Source: Asterias rubens | Taxonomy: Eukaryota > Echinodermata > Asteroidea > Forcipulatida > Asteriidae | DNA: 64,000 nt | Reading direction: 5' to 3' | Assembly (NCBI RefSeq): GCF_902459465.1 | Contig: NC_047081.1 | Location: forward strand, 1,860,001 to 1,924,000 | Part shown: piece after piece, positions 11,801 to 19,955 of the stretch | How positions within the stretch are numbered: the first letter of the stretch is position 1 | Layout: the number at the start of each line of letters is the position of its first letter | Position numbers and translations under genes: made by a program | Notes under the pieces: generated by a model | Told to the model about the DNA's origin: nothing | What the model saw: the letters and a program-made list of their open reading frames with translations, nothing else | The model's database searches: none

Positions 11801-14800
11801 ACTCCAAGTTGAGATGGATGTTTACTCGATGGTGAAAAAGGTAAACAAAAATTACAAATCTGACCAATCAAAAACATCTGTCGAGTTTCAACTTTCCAAG
11901 GGAGACCACAAATGACCCAAAAAAATAAAGAAATTATTTGGAATCTTTTGTACAAAAAATATGCAACTATTGAATGATTTATTTAATTTTTTGTTTGGTT
12001 TTTTTTTCAGTTTGTATTTTTGAAACTTGTGCCATCTTGGAACGGCAACTTCAAAAACCTCAGCAAAGACGCAGACGTCTTCTTCAGATCTTACAGTAAG
12101 TGTTTCCAGTAATTTTCAATGATTCTAAAGCCCCTTTTCACACTACTCTATTCCTTGAGAGAATAACTGCTAGCCTTTTTACACTTTGATTGCTTTACCC
12201 CTGAACTACCCTTCGGTATTTCTTCCAGAGCCAGGAACATTCTTACAAACGGAGAGAGGACAGAAGTTTGAGTCATTATTCCAGGGAGTTCGTCTTCAGC
12301 ACATCATCAACGACCTGTCAGCGAGTAAACACATTGAGAAGGATCACATCATGCACAAAGGTATGAAGACATCATGCTCAAAGTGTTACATTTCCGCTTA
12401 GTGCGGAGTTGTAGCATCAATCTTAAAAACGTAAAGTCTGTCCAAAGGGCATACAGCTCATTAGGCCGGTGTTTACATCAGGTTTCCTTGACATTAAACG
12501 ACTATTTCTATTCCCCCCATTATTACTACTGGGTGGAGAGAAGCAATTATGATAAAGTGCCTTGCTCAAGAACACACAAGTTTTGGTGGGAGGCCCACAG
12601 TTTGTCTTCACATAATGTTTGAGACAATGCCTTCAATCTTCAATGGTGGAATCCTTATTCAGCTATCTATAGTTGTACTAGGATGGTGCAGAAGTGACGT
12701 CACAGGCAAAGTGCATAAGAAATAAGGTGAAGGTAAGGTGTCGACAAGACAAAAAGACTGATAACAAAAGACGATAACTTAGGGTGCGTAAAAACTGACG
12801 GATGATTTAGAGGAGATGTGAGCCCACTGGTAGACTCATCCCTCTAATAGCTGGTAGGGCAGTTTCCTTGAATGCTGCTATTGAAGGAGACATCACAGTG
12901 GCTGCTGGGAGCTGGTTCCATAGTTGGATGGATCGAGGGTAGAAGGAGTATTTGTATGGATGTACCTGGTATGGTGAGTACACCTTGCAACTATCTTCCT
13001 GCTATGTTGTTTAATTATGATCTTTAATGTTATTATATTAACCCTTTTTGTTATATGCCTTTTTCAGAATGGTTACTACCGGTGTATCAACTACAATGGC
13101 AAACAATGCTGTGCCTGGAGCAGGGCCAGAGCCAAGGGTAAGTTAACACAAAGAGATTGAAAAACATTTTCCTAAATTTTGATTGAAAAAGCAAATAATG
13201 CCCACCAAAAAGCGATTCTGACCCACAAGCCGCCTTACTCCTCTTCTAAAGAGATGTTTGATTGATTTTTTTATGATTAACAAAACACGTTCATTATAAC
13301 ATTTTACATCCTTTCCCAATACTTCACATAATAAATACGTACCTGTGAGGTTTGGTTTGTGTCAGTAAACTCAAATGCAGTGACACCCTCAACCAAATAT
13401 TTACGCCTCATGAACGTTTTTTTTTCAGCATTCCCAAACCAGTAAGTACGGACCCGAGTTTGTCATAGGCAAAATCGGGTCTGCATTTAAAGGGTGACTC
13501 ACGTAATGTTTCATATTTTTTACCTTTTTTTTAGTATGGAAATAAATGAATATTGATTGATTAATGGATGATTGATTGATGATGCTGTTTTCAATTGAAA
13601 TGTTTCATATTTTTTACCTTTTTTTTAGTATGGAAATAAATGAATATTGATTGATTAATGGATGATTGATTGATGATGCTGTTTTCAATTGAAATGTTTC
13701 ATATTTTTTACCTTTTTTTTAGTATGGAAATAAATGAATATTTATTGATTAATGGATGAATGATTGATGATGCTGTTTTCAATTGAAATGTTTCATATTT
13801 TTTACCTTTTTTTTAGTATGGAAATAAATGAATATTGATTGATTAATGGATGATTGATTGATGATGCCGTTTTCAATTAAAACCATCAGCCCGACCGAAG
13901 AGACAGTGTCCCCTGAAGTCTTCGACCAGCAATCGTTACGATGCGGTAGGGTCATCGCAAGAGAAACAGATGTAAGATTTGGATATTTATTTTCTATAAT
14001 GACAATTTCAACACTGACTTATGTGAGCTAAAGTTGGTTACGAGGCCAATTTTCTTTTTATAACTATTCATTTGATTCTATCATGAACAGTATTGCTGGC
14101 GTTGGACTGGATACAACTACGGAATGGACGTACTCTTCACATTTGCCAACAGGTCAGTGTCTTTCCCCAAATTGATAGCAGCTATCTTGTCATTTCCAAT
14201 TTCAAATGAGACATGGCTTTACTTGCTGAAAAGCACACAGTTCTCTGATTACTAAAGGCTACCCTGTGCCAGTGCACCCAGCTTGGTGCTGTGCAGTTTG
14301 ACTGGCTGATTAAATTGTGTATAAACAAGCTTGTTTTGGCAGGGCCAAATTTCATTGCTCTGCTTACTCGCCTAATTCTGCACTTACGATCACCATTCTC
14401 CGCTTCAAGCAAGCGCCAATTTCTGCGCTAACTGTGTAAGCGTAGCTTGACATAAGCACAGAATTTGCCGCTTCTGCAAGCGCCGATTCTTTGCTTAAAT
14501 GGTAAGCAGAGCCATGACATTGGGCCCAGATAATGTACCTGACAAAATCCCTGCTAAGCAAAATTTAGCCAAGAACCCTACAAACATTGTAAGGCACTGG
14601 CACTTTGGGTAACCTTTATCTGCTTGGCCAAACACCCCGTATATAACTTTGTTTCTCTGTTTTTCATTGCAGATTACTGATATTTCGTCGTAACACCATC
14701 ACACACCCAGTGGTAGCTAGCGTCAGTCTGCAAAACTCAAGAAATATTATGTTCAGGTAAAGCTGCATTCAAATCAAGTTGATGATCTCTGTTGAGAGTT

Positions 14801-16863
14801 TTTGAACCACATGGGCGTGTGATTTCTCAAGATTTGTTCATGATTTCAGGATTTTTTTCAAAACTTCCATGAGCTTTCAGAGTTTCTGGTGATGCTCACA
14901 GTTTGTAAATCTCCTGGGACCAGTTTAGGACTAGTCCTAGGAGATATTAAAACTAAGTGAGGACGAGAAACTTGTCCTAACTCGAGATAGGACTACGATT
15001 AAAGATGCTATGTCAGATTTTTGGCCGATTTGACCCCAAAATTTTGATTTAAAATTCTATAGGTATTTTGATGGGGGTCGAGAAAGTTACACACTTTCAT
15101 TTGAGCCATTGCTCGAAAAAGTCCGCCAATTATTAGTAGCAGTGAAATAAAGTGCTCAAAATTAGTTTTTGTCGGCAATGTATCACGTGACCAATTCTTA
15201 TGTGTTTTATAAGAAACGTTTTAAATTTTTGTCATGGTTCCTGACCATTAAAAGTAAAAGTTAAACTTTTTTTTCGTTAGAGCGGGTGATACTCTTTGAA
15301 ATAACATTCACTCAAAAAAATCTATTTTTTAATGTTTGGGGCCAAAAATCTGACATAGCATCTTTAACTCTTTGTGAAATACACACCTAAATTGCATTAT
15401 CTGGAGGGTTCCGGTGTGGCAGGAGATTCTGTTCCCCCATATGGTGAACTGGGTACAAACTTCTTCCGATAGCTTATTTCCCTCATGGAGGACAGAGTCT
15501 CTGAGGGAAACGATTTCCCTGTGACACCGATCATCGCTTTCACCAAACTCTTCCTAACTTAAGATTAATCTTAGGACTTAGGCCGAGTCCCAACCCTGCA
15601 CTGTAAGCATGCAGACCTTAAGATCAATCCTAAGTTAGGACGAGTTACTCATCCTAACTCGAGATAGGATCAATCCCAGCGTTTCGTGAAATCAGCTGCG
15701 GGTGTCAGAATAAGGGGGACCGAGACCCACCAGCCTTTATTCAGAATTTTTTTGCATTCGGTAAACTGGCCACTGGTTCTTTTCAGAACCACCACAGCTC
15801 ATTTAGAGAATGAACATGGTGTTAACGCAAATCACACTAGATTGTATTCTTTGATTGATTGATTGATTGCAGAGTGCGTGTAGTTTCCTACGATGGACAG
15901 GGGCATGTCATGTATTTAAAGAAGAGTGATCTCAAAGTGCTGAAACTCAATAAAGACGAGGTAAAAAAAAAAAAACATCTGTGAAAATACACAAAAGTCA
16001 CAATGTACACATTCTTAAATAGTTTGCATCACTGTGGAGTTTTCTTTTGTTCCTTTGCTCAACATTTCCTCACAGACCTTCTCCAGATGACAATCAGAGC
16101 ATACTGATTGAAACGCGAGTTGAAACCAACGATTCTTTTTTTAGAACCACCCCAACTCATTTAGAGATTATCATTACATGGGTTTGCCGCATACCTTCAA
16201 GCCCGGTTCATACTTCCTGAGAATGTGAATGCGATGCCATTTTGATGTGAATTTGACGTCACAACCCCTCTTTCGCTGCGATACTCGCAAGACAGTTGAG
16301 CACAACTCAACTTAGTGCGAATTTCGTTGTGAATTTGTGATGTCAACATTCGTATCGGATTCGCATTGGCAGGAAGTATGAACCGGGCTGTACTGTACCT
16401 CATAGACTTTGTTTACAGAGTTTCTTGTGGAGCACTCCCCCCCCCCAGCCAGCCCCTAGAATTCCTCGATGGAGACCTTTTATTTTCCCTTTTTTGTTTA
16501 ATTCTCGGTCTCCGTAAGATAGTGAATGTGGTACGCTCTCAAACAAACTTCCATTTTTACAGACTATCTCAACCTCTAAAAACCGACCTGGCCACTCACT
16601 TACAATATTGACCTCCATGCACAGAGGGGAACACACCTCTATTCCCCCTTTTTTTTTTGGAGTGATATTAACACCACCATTTCTTTTCAACTTTGTTTCC
16701 GTCCAATCAGGAAGCAGTGGTGCTAACGGTGGATAGACACGCCCCTTTCCCAATGCGGATAAGCGTCAACATGTTATGCGCGACACCGCCTGGAAAGGAG
16801 GAATCGGTGGAGGGTCTACCCAACGCACCGGACGGGCCAAATATCAGAGAAGAGGAATTGTAA
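7415..16863 (+). CDS. GMCL1: Germ cell-less protein (GMCL1), 16 coding exons
   Basis: BTB-BACK adaptor of the germ cell-less family, which works with Cullin-3 ubiquitin ligase and, in flies, sits at the nuclear envelope and promotes germ cell fate. Exons: 7415-7545, 8597-8720, 9356-9452, 9934-10031, 10729-10775, 11110-11175, 11388-11453, 11756-11840, 12011-12095, 12229-12360, 13068-13137, 13890-13971, 14091-14152, 14673-14756, 15873-15960, 16711-16863. All phases close, giving 489 residues (human about 515). The start MGGYVS fits an N-myristoylation signal. A basic KKRKRGR signal and an acidic run follow. The BTB domain runs about 50-165 (KSTSKYIYDTLFVNGENSD, FSGSWKES, LGSLYRDDV), BACK about 166-290, and the C-terminal GCL region about 345-460 (CWRWTGYNYGMDVLFTF). 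The in-frame TTG-led extension upstream of 7415 has no ATG and was left out. Confidence 0.95.
8262..8445 (+). repeat. Family H repeat in GMCL1 intron 1
   Basis: Shares a run of words with 47205-47415, including 'ggtaacacc.tgtgtgt', 'tctacttgcc' and 'gagacttctcagttctgaaa'. The copies lie in GMCL1 intron 1 and in WAPL's last intron. No class could be assigned. Confidence 0.6.
8840..9256 (-). mobile_element. tRNA-derived SINE (Ser/Leu-like head), minus strand
   Basis: Read on the minus strand it starts at about 9256 with a tRNA-like head: A box TGGCCGAGCGG and B box GGTTCGAATCC, followed by 'gacacttgtgtccttgagca'. The body contains 'ttatatagcgcac', a word common in marine invertebrate repeats, and it ends in an (ATT)n tail (8844-8879 on plus). 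It lies inside GMCL1 intron 2. Confidence 0.75.
9538..9870 (+). repeat. Two adjacent family N repeats
   Basis: Two copies lie head to tail (about 9538-9705 and 9720-9870), both with 'caatttcatagagctgctt'. The second also has 'taaggttaccagccaaacta'. They sit in GMCL1 intron 3, ending about 60 bases before exon 4. Confidence 0.6.
10387..10688. mobile_element. TTAA fold-back MITE, family E
   Basis: The left end 'gggtactttttgtaacacaa' is mirrored at the right end by 'tcctacaaaaagtaccca', and inner words (atttacat, cagtttga) are mirrored too, so the element can fold into one long hairpin. It is bounded by TTTAAAGG and CCTTTAAA. A longer copy lies at 63417-63780. It occupies GMCL1 intron 4. Confidence 0.75.
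11555..11638 (+). mobile_element. Degenerate tRNA-like repeat, family A
   Basis: Diverged and shortened copy of the repeat at 23285-23460: shares 'gaacaaagatatt', 'agttggta.agc' and 'ttaatc.ggag'. The B box is decayed. In GMCL1 intron 7. Confidence 0.5.
12128..12228 (+). repeat. Repeat fragment forming the 3' end of GMCL1 intron 9
   Basis: The words 'agcccctttt.acactactc.attcc' and 'tgctttacccctg' also occur at 25535-25640 and, more loosely, near 26995-27050. Here the repeat runs up to the acceptor before exon 10, so it contributes at least part of the intron's splice-acceptor region. Confidence 0.5.
12520..12605 (-). mobile_element. SINE fragment, minus strand
   Basis: The reverse of 'tgggtggagagaagcaatta' and 'agtgccttgctcaagaacac' matches the body of the SINEs at 23942-24219 and 50415-50600, downstream of their tRNA-like heads. 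Truncated. Confidence 0.6.
12663..12992 (-). mobile_element. LINE 3' end relic (ORF2 C terminus)
   Basis: The minus strand from about 12990 to the stop at 12807-12809 reads as an open frame with FYPRSIQLWNQLP and SIAAFKETALP, the C-terminal signature of LINE reverse-transcriptase ORFs of the CR1/RTE/jockey sort. The part below 12807 is the likely LINE 3'UTR. A related relic lies at 60535-60760. It is a fragment and not active. In GMCL1 intron 10. Confidence 0.65.
13429..13441 (+). other. Candidate 13-nt microexon in GMCL1 intron 11
   Basis: A strong acceptor (a run of T then CAG at 13426-13428) is followed 13 bases later by a perfect donor (A|GTAAGT at 13442). Joined to exon 11 it reads GIPKP in frame, but then throws exon 12 out of frame and hits TGA after eight codons. 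It may be chance, or a 'poison' microexon. Confidence 0.3.
13506..13880 (+). repeat. Tandem repeat, four copies of 94 bp
   Basis: Units start at 13506, 13600, 13694 and 13788 and differ by only a few bases. Each holds a long pyrimidine tract ending in TTTAG, that is, a splice-acceptor look-alike, followed by a TTGATTGATT-rich segment. The array ends within about 10 bases of the real exon 12 acceptor (13888-13889). Confidence 0.9.
14338..14528 (+). repeat. Family N repeat in GMCL1 intron 13
   Basis: 'ggccaaatttcattgctctg' at the left and 'gcagagccatgacattgggc' at the right are inverted. The interior carries the 'gcttgacataagca' words shared with 48858-49070 and 44276-44470. Confidence 0.6.
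14915..15390. mobile_element. Family P palindromic element, interrupted
   Basis: The left part 14915-14998 ('ggactagtcctaggagat', 'cctaactcgagatagga') and the right part 15367-15390 ('ctctttgtgaaat') belong to one family P copy split by the MITE at 14999-15366. Compare the intact copy at 24225-24392. Confidence 0.7.
14999..15366. mobile_element. TTAA MITE with perfect 24-bp inverted termini
   Basis: The element begins TTAA then AGATGCTATGTCAGATTTTT and ends with the exact reverse complement then TTAA; the arms match over all 28 bases including TTAA. It interrupts a family P repeat, so the target was a TTAA and both flanks show the duplicated site. It has no transposase; a TTAA-targeting enzyme such as piggyBac or Kolobok type is implied. 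Confidence 0.85.
15535..15700. mobile_element. Family P palindromic element
   Basis: Made of 'cctaacttaagattaatctt', 'aaccctgcactgtaagcatg' and 'ccttaagatcaatcctaag', closing with 'tttcgtgaaatc'. It is mostly self-complementary. In GMCL1 intron 14. Confidence 0.7.
16200..16389. mobile_element. MITE with perfect 20-bp inverted termini
   Basis: AGCCCGGTTCATACTTCCTG at 16200-16219 is repeated exactly inverted at 16370-16389. The interior is also roughly palindromic (tgtgaattt, cgatactcgc). Length 190 bases, no coding capacity. In GMCL1 intron 15. Confidence 0.85.
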
Positions 16864-17654
16864 ATGTAAGACGTAATAGATTACTTTCTCAGGTTAGGCT
16901 TATGTACGGCACTGAATTTTTCATCCGATTAGGGAGAAATTTCTGGGGCCTTTACTTTCTCAGGTCATGTCATGTGCGGCCCTGGATTTTCATCACTAAG
17001 GGAGAATTTTTGGGGCAAGATTTTTTAATTTAATTTTTTTTTTTCATCAAGGTTTTGTCTTCATCATGTTGGTGGTGTTTTTTTTTTTTTTTTTTTTTTT
17101 TTGGGGGGGGGGGCGGGGAGAGGGGGGGATGTAGTTTTCCAAATGTGTTGCAAACAATTTTTACTACTCCAATGTTCTCTGGCTATAGTCCTGAGTCAAA
17201 ATGAATTCATCTCAATATTTGTGTTTCAATAAATTCATGGAAATTTTTTCTAGTTTCAAACAAATGGCGATGAGAACAACTCAAGAACTTAGATAGATAT
17301 AAAATCTATTTATTTAATTTTGTTTCTCTTATGGGCCGGATAAACAAAGAAGTATTAAGAAGTGACTAGAAATTTGATTGTTTTGAATTAATATTATTGA
17401 CAGCCAGTCGAGAACAAAAACATCCTCGTAAAAAAATGTAGAGACCCAATTTTATCAGAACGAGGTCATCAGATGTGTTGGATATTGACAAACTTTGCAT
17501 TGGATGGGTTACCGGTGAATACAATGGCAATTTACACCATTTTTACGTGAGGTTGTAGATTTGTCATTTTCCTTCCTCTTTAACGGAAGATTATCAGGAG
17601 TTTGTTCAGGATATTCACAAAAATGTTTCAGAAAATAATTGATTGAAACTTGCT
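16864..17654 (+). other. GMCL1 3'UTR and flank
   Basis: Directly after the GMCL1 stop. Contains a T-run (17078-17102) followed by G-runs (17103-17129) on the sense strand, and a candidate AATAAA at 17228-17233. The next candidate AATAAA is at 18279-18284. No gene seen. Confidence 0.5.
17228..17233 (+). terminator. Candidate polyadenylation signal for GMCL1
   Basis: AATAAA 365 bases after the stop codon, in AT-rich sequence. 18279-18284 is an alternative. Found by motif only. Confidence 0.35.
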
Positions 17655-18030
17655 TTAAAGGGAAGGTACACGTTTGGTAATTACTCAAAACAACTATTAA
17701 CTTAAAAACTGACTTGGTAACGAGCATTGGAGAGCTGCTGATAGTATAAAATATTGTGGGAAACGACTCCCTCTGAAGTAACGTAGTTTTTGAGAAAGAG
17801 GTAATTTCTCATTAAAATAATAAAAGACTTCTAGCTAGAAGTCTTTTATTCCTATCTGAAAGCATACAAATTCGTCCAACAAGGGTGTTGTTTCTCTCAT
17901 TATTTTCTCGCAACTTTGATGACCAATTGAGCCCAAATTTTCACAGGCTTGTTATTTTATGCTTATGTTGGGAAACACCAAGTGAGAAGACTGGTCTTTG
18001 ACAATTACCAAATGTGTACCTTCCCTTTAA
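17655..18030 (+). mobile_element. TTAA MITE, family D2 subfamily
   Basis: Ends: TTAAAGGGAAGGTACACGTT and its near mirror 'gtgtaccttccctttaa'. Internal words match 22758-23125 almost throughout, including the short palindrome 'gacttctagctagaagtc'. About 375 bases, no coding capacity. Confidence 0.8.
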
Positions 18031-18407
18031 AAGAGCCAAAGAAGAGCCTTTTTTGTTTAAAGAGCCAAAGAACCTAAGTGGTTTGTTACAATTAGTTTTT
18101 TTTTATTTACTTAAACCTTTTAAGATTTCTTTCAGGCTTCCGACCCTAGTTTTGATATGACGAGACAGCTCAATTTTGATTGTCAAAGTGTTTTTGTTTT
18201 ATTGTAAGGAGTTCATGCAATATTTATTTGTACAAAAATAACATGTAAATAATTTGTAAATATTTTTTCTCCATGGGAATAAAAAGAACAATTATTTCAG
18301 AGGTTTTTCCCCACAAAACAAAAAAACATCTGAATTTTGTTTATACAATCTTGTTGATATAAAAATAGTTAGTTACATTATTCAATTGACGGTCACACTT
18401 TTAGAGT
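18031..18407. other. Spacer, no gene seen
   Basis: AT-rich spacer between two MITEs, with an AATAAA at 18279-18284 on plus that could be a distal GMCL1 polyadenylation signal. Confidence 0.4.
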
Positions 18408-18792
18408 TTAAAGGCATAGACACTATTGGTAATTACTCAAAATAATTATTAGCATAAAACCTTTCTTGGTAATGAATAATAGGGAGAGGTTGATAGTATA
18501 AAACATTGTGAGAAACGGCTCCCTCTGAAGTAACGTAGTTTTCGAGAAAGAAGTAATTTTCCACGAATTTGATTTAGAGACCTCAGATTTAGAACTTGAG
18601 GTCCCGAAATCAAGCATCTGAAAGCACCAAACTTCATGTGACAAGGGTGTTTTTTTCTTTCATTATTATCTCGCAACTCGACGACCAATTGAGCTTAAAT
18701 TTTCACAGATTCGTTATTTTGTGCCTATGTTGAGATACACCAAGTGAGAAGACTGGTCTTTGACAATTACCAATAATGTCTCGTGTCTTTAA
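18408..18792 (+). mobile_element. TTAA MITE, family D
   Basis: A reference-quality copy: left end 'ttaaaggcatagacactatt', right end 'aataatgtctcgtgtcttta'. The interior holds 'gagaaacggctccctctgaa' and a small palindrome around 'gacctcagatttagaacttg'. Copies are at 28611-28787, 33363-33911, 34086-34459 and, shortened, 6687-6873. Confidence 0.8.
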
Positions 18793-19403
18793 GGATCTTT
18801 GATAATCACTCAAAAAATTAACGACCATTAAAAACATACTTATTAAGAAGCACTGTATAGCTGTTGAGAAACGCTATTAAGAGTAACACTTCTCAGTTTC
18901 AAACTTTGAGACATAAAAACTTGTCAAAACCACATAAATTGAAGTGAAATGTTTTTTAAAAAAAGCCTCATACTATCGAAAGCTGCTGATGGCTTCTATC
19001 ATTACCAAACACTTTTATTGCCATTAATTTTAAGAGTGAATACCAAAAATATGGTTACCCTTTAATGAGACTAGTCCGTATTATTATTCTTCCGGAGCAA
19101 GAAAGCATTTTTAAAAATTCTGACTTTATTTTTAGGATAAAAAAAAAAAATTGAAAGTTAATGTCCTCTTCATGCTTGCAATTTTCGTTAACATATTCAG
19201 CAAAATTTTCCAATCCAGGATTTATCAAAACTGCTATACAAATAATAATACAAAGAAATATCAGATTGTCACAATTTTTCACAAATTTGTTATAAAGAAT
19301 GCTCTTAAAATAATATCATAATATCGTCAATCAACTTTGTACAAAAACTCAAAGAATGTTTTATACATGGTCATCACTGCTGACTGTTAGCAGTTGTGAT
19401 ATT
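18793..19403. other. Decayed repeat and 3' flank of the CNBD2-like gene
   Basis: 18796-19070 loosely resembles the TTAA MITEs ('aatcactcaaa', 'accattaaaa', 'gctgttgagaa'). The rest is AT-rich without recognisable genes. Minus-strand AATAAA hexamers (for example opposite about 19123-19130) could end the CNBD2-like transcript. Confidence 0.35.
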
Positions 19404-19876
19404 TAACACTGGATTCAGACAGGCGCTCAAGGGTCACGCCGAACGACTACAACAGTCGATCTTTCGACTTCAAGCATGTCCAGTCGCGGCTGAACTATTT
19501 TCAGATGTCAAACTTTTCATGTACTTAAATGGACACATTGTCTTGGATCGGGCGAGTTGGTCTTTGAAAAGCATTTGTTCCTGCTTTTTATAAAATGCAT
19601 ATGATTAGAAAGACGTTTTAAAAGTAGAATATAATAATTCACACAAATATGCCTCAAAATTTTTGAGTTAGTTCGCAAAGTAAAAGAAAAATCACACAAT
19701 TTCCAGGCATATTTTGTGTGGATTATTATATTCTACTTTTAAAACATATTTATATGCATTTCATCACAAGCGGTTACAAACGCTTTTCATAGACCAACTC
19801 GCCGATCTAAGGCAACATGTCCTTTTTAATTCAATGGTTTGGTGCGACTCTAGAACATCTGTCTGAACCGGGTGTT
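19404..19876. mobile_element. Inverted-repeat element hosting a nested MITE
   Basis: The outer termini (TAACACTGGATTCAGACAG at 19404-19422, matched inverted at 19858-19876, 17 of 19 bases) enclose a family B MITE at 19525-19828. It ends 79 bases from the CNBD2-like stop codon. Confidence 0.65.
19525..19828. mobile_element. Fold-back MITE, family B
   Basis: Nearly palindromic: 'ttggatcgggcgagttggtc' at the left is mirrored by 'gaccaactcgccgatctaag' at the right, and 'ttttaaaagtagaatataat' by 'attatattctacttttaaaa'. The second copy is 25147-25537. Confidence 0.8.
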
Positions 19877-19955
19877 AGCCACTATCTCACTCAGATCAGT
19901 GATACGCTCAAGTGAGCCATGTGAAGAGCACCCTCGACAGGTGATAGACATAACC

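Noticed and set aside
13506-13880. CRISPR array
   Set aside because: Direct tandem 94-bp units without spacers, inside an animal gene intron.
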